Part shown: piece by piece, positions 48,601 to 61,092 of the stretch
Layout of the letters: each line of letters starts with the position of its first letter
Numbering within the stretch: position 1 is the stretch's first letter
DNA from: Helopsaltes ochotensis
Lineage: Eukaryota; Chordata; Aves; Passeriformes; Locustellidae
Direction: 5' to 3'
DNA: 64,000 nucleotides
NCBI GenBank assembly: GCA_013400155.1
Contig: VXBM01000563.1
Coordinates: 246,858-310,857, forward strand
Position numbers and translations under genes: made by a program
Notes under the pieces: generated by a model
The model's database searches: none
Seen by the model: the letters and a program-made list of their open reading frames with translations, nothing else
Told to the model about the DNA's origin: nothing

Positions 48601-50924
48601 CCCATTGGCCAATTGGTATAAATAATACCAGTGAAAATGATGTCAAATTTCCTACCACCATTGCAGGAGAATCAAGCTATCATATTTGTGTGCTTTTTGG
48701 TGGTGATTCTTAGAAAAAGCTTCTCAAAAGGTCTTTCTTGTCCTTCTTTTGAACAACAGACAATTTTCGTCTTACTTCTCATCTCTTTCGTGAAAGTCTG
48801 GAGAACTGAAGGATTATGGTTGTCATAAAAATGAAATCTAGGAGGACTAAGGGTTTTAATCAGACTGGTTAGGAGCTGACAGGGTTTAGTTGTGCTTTTA
48901 TTTAACTCAAGCTCTAGACAATGAAATGTTGAAAGGAAGTTTCCTTTTGAAGTATTTGTCACTCTTGCTTCTTAGAGAGGATAAAGTTCCTATTCTGGAA
49001 CTCTTTTCCAAGAAAAGTCAGGAAAGTCACACCTCTAATGTTTAGCAATTAGAAGAGAAAGAGGAAAAAAGTAATTTGCATATTGCTGCAGCACTGGCTT
49101 GTAGATTGAATTGTTCTGCAGCTTAAATATGTGAAGAAGTTGCTGTATTCTCTCTTTAGAGAAATGGAAAAAAAATTGCCCCAGTACATGGCAGTTCATC
49201 TCACCCCAACAGGCACCTGAACAGGTCTGCTGAATTCCACCTCGGAGATGCCTGTCTCTCTCCACTGCTGATCAAAAGAGCCTTGGGGAGCTGGGTAACA
49301 CATGACTGCTAAGAAGTAAATTCATTTCAGTAAATCCCTGTCTCCTAGCCATTTGTTTTATATCCCGGCCCTTGCTTTCTCCAACCTGCTTGCCCTTGCT
49401 CTTAGAAGCCTTCAAGCTACACTCAGCCAAGTATGTGTTTTGCTTTCACTGAGACCAATGGTAATAGTTGTAAATTCTGGAAAGGAGGTTCCTTTTCAAA
49501 GACAGCATCACACAGAAAAATATTTCTTGTACTGGAAGTTCCTGAAGTTTGAAATTCAGCTGCAGAGACCACTCTCAGCAGGTAGGCTTGGTGCGAGGAA
49601 GGTATGTGGAAAATAGGAAATACTTTCCACAGAACAAACTTGCCTGTTCATAGTGAATGATGGAAAATTTAAGTTCTTTGAGTCAAGAATGATGCTCTCA
49701 AAAGAAAACCATCTTTTTGGATTCTGTTCATTTATGACTTTGTACAACAGTTTCCTAGCCTGGGAGAGGAGTTTAATTTGGGCTAAGTTAATGCATGACA
49801 ACAGCTTTGTGTTTCCCCCAAGCCAGGGGAGATGGTGTACAGGTAGTCCCAGTGGAGCTGATTTACCATGTCTGTCCTAAAAGCTCTGTCCTTATAGCTA
49901 CGTGGCAGCATTATGTATTTTCTCTGTGAAAAGGAGATGTCTATCTTTTTCCAGAGAAAAAGGAGCAAATATGATTTTAATGTGCAGAAAATGCACTTTT
50001 TATTTCATTTTGAAGTCCCCCATTTTGTCACCATATGACAAAGCTCCCAATGATGGCAGAAAACTGAGTGTAGCAATAAATATTAAAATTGAAGAATATA
50101 TCATATCACACAGGTTTGCTTCCCCATGGACTTTAAGGAACCAGAATTGGATTTGAAAATAAGTTCAACTCTGTCATTCAAAGGTGCTCAGTCTTGACAA
50201 TTTTGGTTGGGATTTTTATGGTGTGTGCTACTCAGGCAAGCGGTGGTGCCTGCTCTTGGCTGAACAGAGGGTGATTTGAAGTTATTGTGAACAGAGCTCG
50301 TGCTGCACCGCGGATTCTCTTAACAAAAGGCTGTTAACATTGATCCAAATAAAATAATAATATGACTGAACATGTTAGGGAGGTGGATCAATACAATAGT
50401 TTAAGATACAGTGTTGGCACTTGTTTCCCAAGAGACCATAGCATGAAGAAGGGCTGCTACACTGCTGAAAACATAATCATTTAATGTAAACTTGAAAGCA
50501 ATTCAGAATAAAATAGAGAGAATATTGTTTTTGATTAACCCTTCAATGCTCTTGTCCCCCTTTGTTAGCCAAACCCATGTACTCAATATACTCTCTTGTC
50601 TTCGACTCCAGCCTGAAGTGAAAATCGCCTTATTCCTGTTATTGTTGCTTAGGTGCAACAGTATCACAGGTGCTTACAAGAACACACAATCCTGTTTACA
50701 TCAACCCTTGTGTCTGTGACCTGACGCAAAACCTGAAGTCAAAGGAAGTTTTTGCTCTGAGTTTAATGGCATTCAGAAAAAGTTACATGAATCTACACTC
50801 AAGAATGGAGGGCAGAAGAATGACTTATAGAGGAGGAGGTTGTTGTTTTTTTTTTTTTTCCTTAATTTCTTAGTTCCTTCTATATGATAAATGCCACCTC
50901 AGCTTCACTTCTGCTCAGTTTTCA

Positions 50925-51865
50925 CATCACAGGATAATTCAGGCTGGTAAGGACCTTAAACCTCTATCCCAATCTCCTTCTTGAAGTAGTTTGACAGATT
51001 GCTCAAGGTTCTACGCACCAGATTTTGAAAATGTCCAAGACAGGAGGGAGACTGCACAACCCTTCTGAGTGACCTGTACCACTGCTAGCCTATCCCATGG
51101 GGAAAATGAGTCCTCATACTCAGACTGAGCTTCTCTTGTTTCAGTGTGTGCCTCCTCCCCCTGCACACTTTGGTAAAGATGTCAACTCCATTGTTGCTGA
51201 GACACTTTTCTGGCTCTGCCATCCCACCTGCAGGCTGACCAGATCCAGATCTGTCAGCACTTCCACAGTGCCCAAGTGCTCTGGCCCCTGAGACTCTGGG
51301 TAGCCTCTGCTGAGCCTGTGTCAGATGGTTGATGTCTTTCCTTTGGGGCACCCAAAACTGCACACAGTGTTGTAGATGTGGAGTAATGAATGCTGATCAG
51401 TGATGGATGCACACATCCCTTGACAGACTCTTCATACTTCCCAGGATCCTGTGACCCTCTCTGTTGCTAGGCACACCACTAGCTAATGTCCTCCATCCTG
51501 TCTGCCTACAAACCCCATCCCTTTCCAGCAGAGCTGCTCCCCAGCCTGTACTTCTTTCCTTCTCGGAGGAAAGGAGGAAGGCCATTCTTTCCTCCTTGGT
51601 GTGGGACTTTGCATTTATCCTTGCTAAGTTTTCTGTCAAAGTTCCTCCTGGTCCGGCCCTCCAGACTGCTGGAATGACAGACCAGCCCTCAAGCATAGTG
51701 ACTGGTCCTTCCCACTCTTTGGTGTCCTCTGCAAAGCTTATAACCAAGCACTACACAATCTCTTCCAGACTGCTGATAGACATGATCAGAGACAAGACAG
51801 CATTCTCAGGTACCCCAGTTATTACCATCTTCCAGGCAGTGTATGAACCATTAACCATTTAAATG
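50925..51865 (-). mobile_element. CR1 LINE remnant, about 0.94 kb, 5'-truncated and decayed
   Basis: The plus strand follows the reverse complement of a CR1 3' region over its whole length. It begins with the tail (CAGGCTGGTAAGGACCTTAA), then the segment around GGTTGATGTCTTTCCTTTGG and GGGGCACCCAAAACTGCACAC, then GTGGGACTTTGCATTTATCC, GGTGTCCTCTGCAAAGCTTA and the GACAAGACAGCATTCTCAGG area of reverse-transcriptase coding sequence. The minus-strand frame is broken by stops. It lies about 0.6 kb downstream of exon 5 in the gene's orientation. Confidence 0.8.
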
Positions 51866-52449
51866 GTAACAAGGTGGATTTGGCTGAAGACAGGAACAAT
51901 AATTCCACTGTAATGATTCTACATGCTATAACATTTTAAAACGTCATAAACAAGGAGTGAGTGATAGCATCTTGCACTTTGGCACAAAGTTTACTGTGCT
52001 GTTAACACTCATTGGTTCTCTAGTGAGTCAATGAAGATATTAATGATCAATAAATCATTTCTCTGAGATTTTCCAGCAGCAGCAAGGAAGACAGGAAAAT
52101 GGCTGCATTGAGCAAAATGACTCCCTTCAAGTCTCTGGTCAGTGAATGATGCTAATAAGCCTGCACGTAAAGATTTGTACAAAATCATCAGGCTTCATAA
52201 AGCCCAGCTTTATGAGTCATATCTAATCGCTACTGAAAGAGAATCAGCTGAAGTAAAGCAGCTCATGACCCAACACTTTAGACTACCTAACTCTCAATTT
52301 TTTTTTTTTTTGTGCAGCGTATTGTTCTTCATCACCTAAAGACTCAGAAAAAATGACATAAAGAAACAAATAGTTCAGTTGTCTGGAGGATGGATCTGTT
52401 CCACTGAAGGCTATATAACAGCCCCCCAAAATCAACAGAATTCAGTTAC

Positions 52450-52618
52450 CTTAAGTGTAGCTCCAGCTGTGAGTAGAGGAAGTGAACAAATGCCCTTCTT
52501 GCCACAATTTCTGCATGGCAGTCGTTGACCGCAAGCCCTTGGTCATTTATGTATTCCCCATTTATACATTTGGTACCCGATGACAGCACAATAACCTGAG
52601 CTTGCCTGATGTCCAAAC
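52450..52618 (-). CDS. ADARB2: ADARB2 coding exon 5, catalytic HAE motif
   Basis: This 169-nt exon begins with the last two bases of a Gly codon and reads LDIRQAQVIVLSSGTKCING, EYINDQGLAVNDCHAEIVAR, RAFVHFLYSQLELHL, ending on AG of a Ser codon. The CHAE motif (His-Ala-Glu codons 52509-52517) supplies the zinc-binding His and the proton-shuttling Glu of the cytidine-deaminase-like fold, equivalent to His394 and Glu396 of ADAR2. The following Arg-Arg pair matches the inositol-hexakisphosphate contacts of ADAR2. SGTKCI is the family signature. The acceptor is TTTTTCTTCCTACAG and the donor GTAACT. This is the most 5' ADARB2 exon in the window. I could not find the preceding exon, expected to be about 115 nt ending in a VVMT.G-like coding segment, up to position 64000. 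Confidence 0.97.
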
Positions 52619-55600
52619 CTGTAGGAAGAAAAACAAAAGTGCTGTGAAATTGCTGGGGGTGAGTATGATATCATGATTGTTAAAGTCCTCACAGCATAAG
52701 CTTTGATGTGGCAGCCAGACAGCTCTAATGGGATGCTTGTTAAGGTGATGATGTGGCCTTTGGAATGTGCAGGAATCTCACATCTCTGTGTTATTAGAAT
52801 AATAAGGTCTATATTTCAGTCTTGCTGCTAATTCCAAGATAAAAGCTTACCATGAAGTTTACTTGTTAAATCAATAACTACATCATAAGCAGAGCATATG
52901 CTGTAGGGAGGTAATAAAGATCTCCTGCAGTGCTGATAAATGGCCAGGTTTTTATGAGCTGTTGAAGATATTTTCTGGTGGGAACACATACTCCCTGTAA
53001 TGTTAGGTTTCATTGCTGTTGCACTCTAAGTACTAAATAAAATGGAAGTAACTCTTCTGGGGTTGCTCTTTAAAAATCATGAAGAAAGTACCCCAACAGA
53101 TGTGACTTTCAGTCCAGTTTCCTTTTAGCTTGTCTAAGAGCAGCTACGTCAGTGCTCTTTTCAGTGTGGTCTCAGGGATGGAGCATTTATCGCTGAAACC
53201 ACTTTGTTCATCTGTTGCATCCCCACATAGTGGTGATGGCAATTGAAAGATCTCCCTTACTTGGTCCAGACAGACGCTTTCTAGGAATAAATCCTGATTT
53301 ATTTGGAGTCAATTGAAAATGCTTAGTACTTAACAGGACCTGGGTTTCACTCGAAAAAACATAGCTCATTCAGCCCTGTGGACAATTTCAAAGTTGAATT
53401 TAGAATGAATTGAGCCCAAACTGAAATTATCTTTTGAAAAACACATCTCAGGATTCATCTCTCTGAATACCAAAGAACAAGGGATCAGCTCTTGGGAAGA
53501 AGAACTTTTTTTCCTGATGTGTGCTTCCTTTAGAAGTGCCAAAGTAGCCTCTGAATGTGAGGCCGTGTTTGACACAATGGCTGTGTGTAGGCAAACACCT
53601 GCACAGTTCAGCACAGTGGCTCAGACTGTTGGTGCTGCTGTGGCTGTGCCCTGGTAGTGTCACCTGACGTGCCCTTGATGTCCTGCCCAATGTCTGTCTG
53701 CTGTCTGGGAAGTCCAGGAGGTTCTCCCCATGCATCTCACACAGAAATTCATAAAGAGGCTCAGTGAAAACACATGCCCATGTATAGGCAACTGAATCAA
53801 GACCTCAAAGTATGACAAGTCAGTGATAAAGACAGGTCTGAGACTGCAAATACCCATAGGAGGAATGGAAACAATCTTCCTGTGGGCCATGGTGATGCTG
53901 TTTCTATGGTATTACTTTAGCTTTAGAAAAGCTTTGGCAATAGTTTTATAGAGTCAGCAAAAATAATTTTTTCCTCTTATGACGTGTATTGAATAGCAGA
54001 AAAACTGGAAAATTGCAGAGATTTTTTTGGCTTGGCATATTTGGGGCCATGTTACCTTATAAAATCTATTGGTGTTAAATGACAAAAGAGCTGAATGGAG
54101 AAGCAAATAATATTTTAAACAAAAAGGATTGGTGTTGCCAGTGATTTCTCAGTTAGTAAATATCATCATCAGCCCTTCGTAATCTCCACCCAGCACTGGG
54201 ACTAGTAGTGGATGACATGCTGTAGCACTGTTGCCATGTTTAATGCGTATCATTGCAAATTATATCAAGATTCTTTCATGCCTATATCAATACAAAGGCT
54301 ACATCAGTAATCCAAAAGGTTTAGTAGTAATATGGCATTGCAGAATTTTGGCATTTGTAGGAGAGGTGTAAGTATTGTGAAAAATTCATTTAATCACATC
54401 TGAACCCCTGGTTGTGAGAGTCTCATACAGAAGTTGTTACAGGTACTAGTGACAAAGCACACGTCACTGTCTGTCTGTGCTGAGAGTTGAATCTCTATTT
54501 GTTACTATAGGTGTGGTCTTAAAAAAGTATATTGGAGTATTTACTGGGGACTAAAAAGAAAAACATCTGGAAATCTTGAAAACCCACGAAGTAAAGAGGG
54601 GAACACATTGGAGAAATGGAGAGGAGAAAAAGCCTTTGTGTTTATTCCAATTTTATTACTAGGTAAAAAGTTGAGGTGGAAAAATTACTCATTTCCTACA
54701 AAGAAAAGTGCTTATAGTCTGTACATTAAAATTGCTTCACTTTAGGGTCACTGCTTTTATGAGAAAAATAATAGGTATCTTAGACAGAGACATGTCCATC
54801 TAGTTAACAGTGTCTTTCACATGGACTAACATCAAACATTTCATGGGCCACTGCCTGCCACTGAGGTGTTTGAGTCCCACTCAGCATCTCAAAAAGCAGT
54901 GTATATTTTCCTCAACAGTATGTAATATTTCCCTTGGTTGGAAGGTCCATGAAAAGAATCAGCTATGTTTTCGTTCTATTTTATTTATTTACCACTGTAG
55001 ATAGAGCCTTATTTACCTCAGCACAGCAGGAGTGGCAATTCCCTCCTACAGAAACCCGTGAGTCTCTCTGTCTGCCCCTGAGGACCTCCATCAATACTCT
55101 CTCTCAGGACACTGCGACCAACAGCTTCCTTCTCCTAACATTAACCTGCCCCTGGTGTGCCTCCTCCTCTCCCCCTTCACCTTGCAGTCAAAGCACCAGG
55201 CTCTGAAAATACAGAGCAAACCACCTGGGTAAGCCCTCCTGCTCTCTGGGATCTACACCTTCCTCACCCCCCCAGTCAGCCCAGTACACAGTGTGATATC
55301 TTTTCTTTTTTCTATCATTTTATCCACAAATAAGTATAGCTCTTTTTCTCCTCTCAGATGAGGGTAAGCTGATGAATGCATTCAGGATTTTCTGTAAAGT
55401 CTGGATTTATTCACAAATGAAACAGAAAGGCACCCAACACCTACCAGACACAGCAATAATACGAATCCCTCTGATGTTGTTTGCTATCAAAATGTCCACC
55501 TGCACAGCAATAGCCAGTGTGCTTGGGGTGTTCATGATTGGGTGAATTAACTCCATATGTTTGTTGGCTTTCAGTGATGGGGGCCATGTGTGGACACAGC

Positions 55601-58600
55601 CTGGGGTGTTTGCCAATCCTGGCAAGGTGCATGTGTTTGCAGAACATCACTTAGATATTGCCTGGGGCTGGGAGGCAATGGCTTCCAAGAATTTGCAGAA
55701 CCGGTCTGAGCCTTAAACATTAAAGATCTCCATGTATTTTCCATTTGCAGTGTCAGAAAATAATCCATGCTCCTCTGTGCTCAGAAATACCCAAGAGTTA
55801 TGTCTCACTGCTGTGGCACTTGGAAACCCAGGTGTACATGACTTATGCATTAGCTCTGAAATATTTACACCTCACTGGGGAGCCAAATGGAGAAAGTGAT
55901 CTGTGACCAACGTAACACTGTTCAATGCTGCCTGTGAGGGCACCCAGCATGATGAGAAATACTTCCAACAACCTGAGAGTTGTCTGCTGTTTTCAGGAGC
56001 ATACATGCCAACGGGTTTCCTCTTGCATCCCTTGTTTGGTACATACACAGAGCTGGAGGTTTATCCCCTGTGTAATGTTTGATATTATTGCCAGTGAACA
56101 TGCGAGGAATTTTTTCTCTGAGAACAAGACATGATGCCTAGCTGATGAAGGCAGATTTTAGCATTGACTAATCACACTGGCATTTTAGGCAGCATTTCCA
56201 GCTCTGGAGCCTAGATATTTGCTTCAGTGATTCAGAATTAATAGGCACTTCTGTACATTTGTCTATTTTGCATTAAAACCAGTAATTACTAACTCTTGTT
56301 ATTAATGTTTGCTTCCAATTTTATTTTGCTTGCAGAATACTTCAAATTTCTCAAGCCATTTCTATTTATGAAAGTCGAGCTCCCTCATAAACATTGATTA
56401 ATTTAACCTCAGACATGTAGCAGATGCAGACTGTGCACATCCTCAAGCCATGCCTAGGAAAGCTACGGCTTTGTGAGTGGCAGGATCCCACATGAGCAGT
56501 AAGTGGCACCACCAGCCTTATGGCACCTACCCTGCTTAGGGTTGTAGAGCAGGGTTTGACCCAGGACAAAGACTGCTCCCCATGAGACTCATATTCCTAC
56601 TGAGGGGAGTCAATCTTGGGTGAAAGATCCAGGGATGTAACTGCATTCACGTTATTTGACAAACAAGGAGAAATGGGATACATTATTATGACCTTAACAC
56701 CTGACCCACTGATTATCAGAGTTCATGAGGCATTTCCTACCCTCGCTGCCTTCTGCAAAGTAATGTTTGAGGGGACATTAGGTTAAAAGTAACTAGTGAA
56801 CGATTTATAACAGGCACCTGCATTACGTTTCTATTATTTGCCTAAAGACTTCTAATAGTTTTCAATTTGAAAAGGAAATGGAGCAAGGGAAAGGAAATTG
56901 GGAAGCTGTGTCAGCATAGTGGCAGGGTCCTGGCTAACACCCTGTTGTTGAGGACAGCTGAGAGAGCAGGGAGGGAATTCACTACATTTTATCTTGACAA
57001 ATCCTGTCAATCAATTAGTTGCAATTTAAAACAAAAATGTACACATAAATGGCACATTGCCTTTGATCACAGATTCGGTCTAATGATCCGGGGAGGTAAA
57101 AATCTGTTCTGGTGCTCTGCTGAAAGCCTGAGCCCATACTGGCCTAGAGGCAGGAACTCCTCTCACAGCCAGGCAGGGGGAACCTCTAACCTTCGATGTT
57201 CATTTTTTGTCTGTCAGTGATAGTGCAGACTTTCACGTCATAGCTGAGCTGTTGAAAAGAAACTGGGTTTATTATAAGCCATTTACAGTTTGCTGACACC
57301 AGCAGGGAAATTCATTTCAGCTGTTCTGGATAACCAGAGTTTAGATGTCCGTAGCTGAGCTAATTGCTGTAGACTCTCTTCATAGCCAAAGGAGAGGAAT
57401 TTTCCTAGGAGGTGATTCATCTGGCCTAGTTTAGATGTTTGCTTTTTGATAATCTACGTTGCATCTCAGTATTGCCAGCTTCTCTTTATGAACTCTGAAG
57501 ACCTATAGACAGCCAGAAGAAGTAAGCCTTTCTACACTGCAGAGAGATGCCCTTAGTAAGATTTCTCTTCCAAGCAGCAAAATACTGCTCAAAACTCCCC
57601 AAATCATAAGAGGGCAAGCAGAACAAATCTAGGGCCTTTACGTTTTTTTCCCTTATGTTTAAACTTCTTCAGATGATTTTTTTTCAGCTTTTCCCCCCAC
57701 AACAATTAAGGATACTTGTGTCAGTGTTAGTGCATTCAAGGATGGTCATTTTGCCTTGAGCTGAACTGTTACACACAGAAAGCAAACAGGGCTATCTTCC
57801 CTATGTGACCTCCCCAAACACCAGGCTTGCAGCCACAGAGCTTGCAACAGAAATGATTTAGAAAGATATTGACAGAAGAGAGAGTAAGCAAGCAAAAATA
57901 TGAAGGTTTGATCAGCAGATGAACTGGATGTGGAAAACTGGCTGACATCTTACAGACTATGGTTATGAGCTGGGCTTTTAAGTCAGTTGTGGCCATAAAC
58001 ACAAAATGCCTACACAATCTGCTTGGAGACACAGCTCTACCAATAAAACAAGTGAGTTTTGGCTAGTCTAGTCAATTCTTCCACTGATTTTAAAAGAGTT
58101 ACTCTTCTAGTGGGATATGATCATTAGGACCTTCCATAAAATGAGTTTGTAGCCTTGCATATTCTTGTGTTGGAAAAGGAAAATCGAAATCATGAGGTAA
58201 TTGCAAGAGGTGTAGACCTTCAATCAGCAAACTGAATCACACTGGCTGTGTATCAGAGAACTGCGAAATTCAGTGAGCCTAATTCACACAGAACAGGATG
58301 GAGTTTACAACTGCTAATGCCAGAATACAACTGGGATCACACTTTGGTTTCCCAGCAGCTGGCATGACATGTAGAGAAGCACCAGTCAGTATGCAAGTGA
58401 CTATTGCACTGCATGTTTTAGATCCTGCTAGTGGTAGCAAAATCCATCTTCTTTTTTAGCATGACACCGTGAAGACAGCTCACTGCTCGAAATGTATTCA
58501 TTTTAAATTAGAAAAAAATCAGAAAAATCAGGTTTGATTAATTAAGAAAACCCACACCTATTTTATTGGGTGGGAGACAACTTAGACAAAATGCAATGCA

Positions 58601-60689
58601 GTAAAAAGGAAAGCCAGAAATAATGATAGTGTAACATCAACCCTTCTGAATAATTCATGGGATACAATTTCATGTTATTTTAAATGGTGCTGCTTCTCTC
58701 TCTGATAAGCAATAATTTTATGCTTTTTCTTTACCTTTTTAAACAAATCAGTCAAAAGGATTGTCTATTGTTATCTGAAAAAAAATTCAGTATTTGGAAT
58801 AATTTTCAAGGCAGCTTAATTGAGCTCTGATCACAGAGGAGGGTTGGTTTTTTTTTTTAAATACACTCTGCTCACAGCTGAATAAGTTCAGGTTTCCATT
58901 TCAGGTTTATTTAGGGAAGGAAAATTTCTTGATGTTACATAGCACTGACAAGTCCTGCATTATTTTCTCTTATCTCCTTCCCTGCCAGCCCTATCACATT
59001 CTTAGAATGGCTTTAATTTTGTAATAAGAGATAGTCAAGACATGAAAGGGCAGTGATGCTGGAAAAGCTGCCTGCAGGGACGTGCTGTGGGCACAGTCCT
59101 GCTCCCCTCTGTCCCAAGGCAGATGTTGAACCTGTGCAGAGCCCTGTGGGCACTGCTGCCTGCCACCCCAGGAGTGGGCAATGTCCCACAGAAAATACTG
59201 CCAAAGAGGCAAAGAATTCTTCTCCCCATCTTCTCCCTCAAAAGAAAAAAAAACAGGGAAAGGGACACATTTCTCTGGAAATTGAAACCATTGCCCCTGC
59301 ATGTTAGTGCTTACATGAAGGGTAGGTCTATGGTTGTTGTATGCTTTTGTGGATAGATTCTGTGGATGTTACGGTCAGAAGTGAGGGATGTGTTTGCCCA
59401 GGTCCATCAGAACCCACAACTTGGTGGTGCATTTACAAACCCCCTCTATTCTGAGGCTTCAAGAGGAGTGAAATCAAGTTGTATGTACAAGGAGAGAGCT
59501 GAGGATTGAGGGGCTGGTGTGCAGCATGGTGTACCTTGCTCTTCAGTTTTGATGCAGGATATGCACTCCTGACACAGGGAACTCTGCTGTCCCCAGCTCT
59601 CCATGGAGAACAAAACCACACTCATGACTTAGAAAAAAAAACCACCACAAAAAATGTGTAGCCGTAAGAGAAGAACTGTGCACAGCAGGGATGATTAATA
59701 ATACGCATACATCAATTCACAGTATGCGTTTTTCTGCCAGCCATAGAGACTGCTGCAGCTCTTTTTTTTCCTCTCTATTTTCTATTGTACCTGTGGTAGC
59801 AATTGTGGTAATTTCAGTGACAAACAGGAACCTGGGACTTCAGTGAGCACCCTGGTTGTAACCTCTAGCTCACACTGGATGTCCCAAAGAACACCCCTGA
59901 GGTGGATGGGAGCAGCTGAAGTAGCTGACTAAAATATGGGAAGAAAGAAGCATGTTGAGGGCCTAGGGAATAGAATAGCAGAAGTCTGAACAAAAGGCAG
60001 ATACACAGCCAGCAAATAATAGGAACAAAGAAGTGGCTAGCAGTGAGGTTACAGATATTTAGGGGTATAAATGGAACAGTCTTTGAAACTCTGGACTTGC
60101 ACAGGGATGTCCTTTCCTTACATCAAAACGAGGTTTATGGGTAACTGAATATATTGTATTTCTGTGGAAAGAGAGGGTGTAGAGGGGGCCTCTGAGAGCC
60201 TCATATTTTCTTCCCTTATTAATGTGTTGAGTAATCCTCCCTCTGACTGTGCTGCCTAGGGAAACCTATTCTTTGCAGAGCTCTTCATCTCCATCAGTGA
60301 AGGAGCAGGGACAGAGTCACAGTCCTCTCTACCCTGATCTCTGACCCCACTGTGCTGGAAACAAGAGCCAGGGTATTGTCTGAGAGTGGCTGTAGCTCTC
60401 CTTTCACAGCCAGGCATAGAAAATTTTGCCCAAACCCACGGGGGTGGGGAGAGGTGGGGAAGTGCACTTGTAAATAAGTTCCAAATCCAGTTCCTCTGAA
60501 GTAAAAATCCCTTTCTGACACAAGCCCATTTTCTACTGTTTGATCACATCATGGGATGCCTGAGAAAGGATTCTTGTGCTAATCCATTTTGCAAGATATT
60601 TTTTGTGCAGGTCTTTCTATTAAACCTCATTCAAAAGGTGGATTTCCAGTGTGGAAAATAATGGTGAGGAGGTTGCCCAAGTGGATGAG

Positions 60690-61092
60690 AATCAGGAAAC
60701 AAAGGAAAGACTGCTGGGGGCTGCAGAAAAGAGTGACCCAGCAGGAGAGAGAGCAAAAATTGAATATGCAAACTATGAACACGATGTGTGTGTTTCTGAG
60801 TATCTGAAAGGTATAGCCCCCAAGGAGAGAAGTGGGCACTAAATTTAGAGCAGCAGAACTGAGGTTCTGAGATGACATCAAAGAAAATAAAAGTCAGGCT
60901 GAATAACTGGTGAAAATGATTAACAATGAGATCCATTAGGCTAGAATGGTCTCCCAAGGTACTGTTGAAAGCCCCATTGTTAATTGATTAATTTAAATCT
61001 AGACTGGAAAAAACACTTAGGAACAATCCTATGCTTGCAGGGAAATGTACTGGACAACTCAGTGGTCTTTCCCAGTTCTAATTTCTATGGTC
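60690..61092 (+). mobile_element. Ancient CR1 LINE 3' region
   Basis: The plus strand reads CTGCAGAAAAGAGTGAC, then AGGCTAGAATGGTCTCCCAA, TTTAAATCTAGACTGGAAAA, GGAACAATCCTATGCTTGC and TTTCCCAGTTCTAATTTCTA, in the order of an old sauropsid CR1 3' region. It is in plus orientation, antisense to ADARB2. It is diverged but alignable over about 400 nt, and no intact frame remains. Confidence 0.75.

Larger units (their letters stand above)
45611..52449 (-). other. ADARB2: ADARB2 intron 5 (phase 2)
   Basis: A 6839-nt intron with donor GTAACT and acceptor TGATCATAG. It contains (CT)n at 45672-45691, a possible conserved block at 46460-46800, a CCAAT/TATA-like palindromic site at 48604-48624 and a 0.94-kb CR1 remnant at about 50925-51865, close to exon 5. 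No gene was recognised. Confidence 0.9.

Noticed and set aside
51085..51363. Minus-strand frame suggestive of a separate small gene
   Set aside because: It is part of the decayed CR1 remnant at 50925-51865.
57185..57260. Possible missing ADARB2 exon 4 near an ATGACG on the minus strand
   Set aside because: The frame hits a stop immediately after the Met-Thr codons and no donor site follows, so it is not the expected exon.
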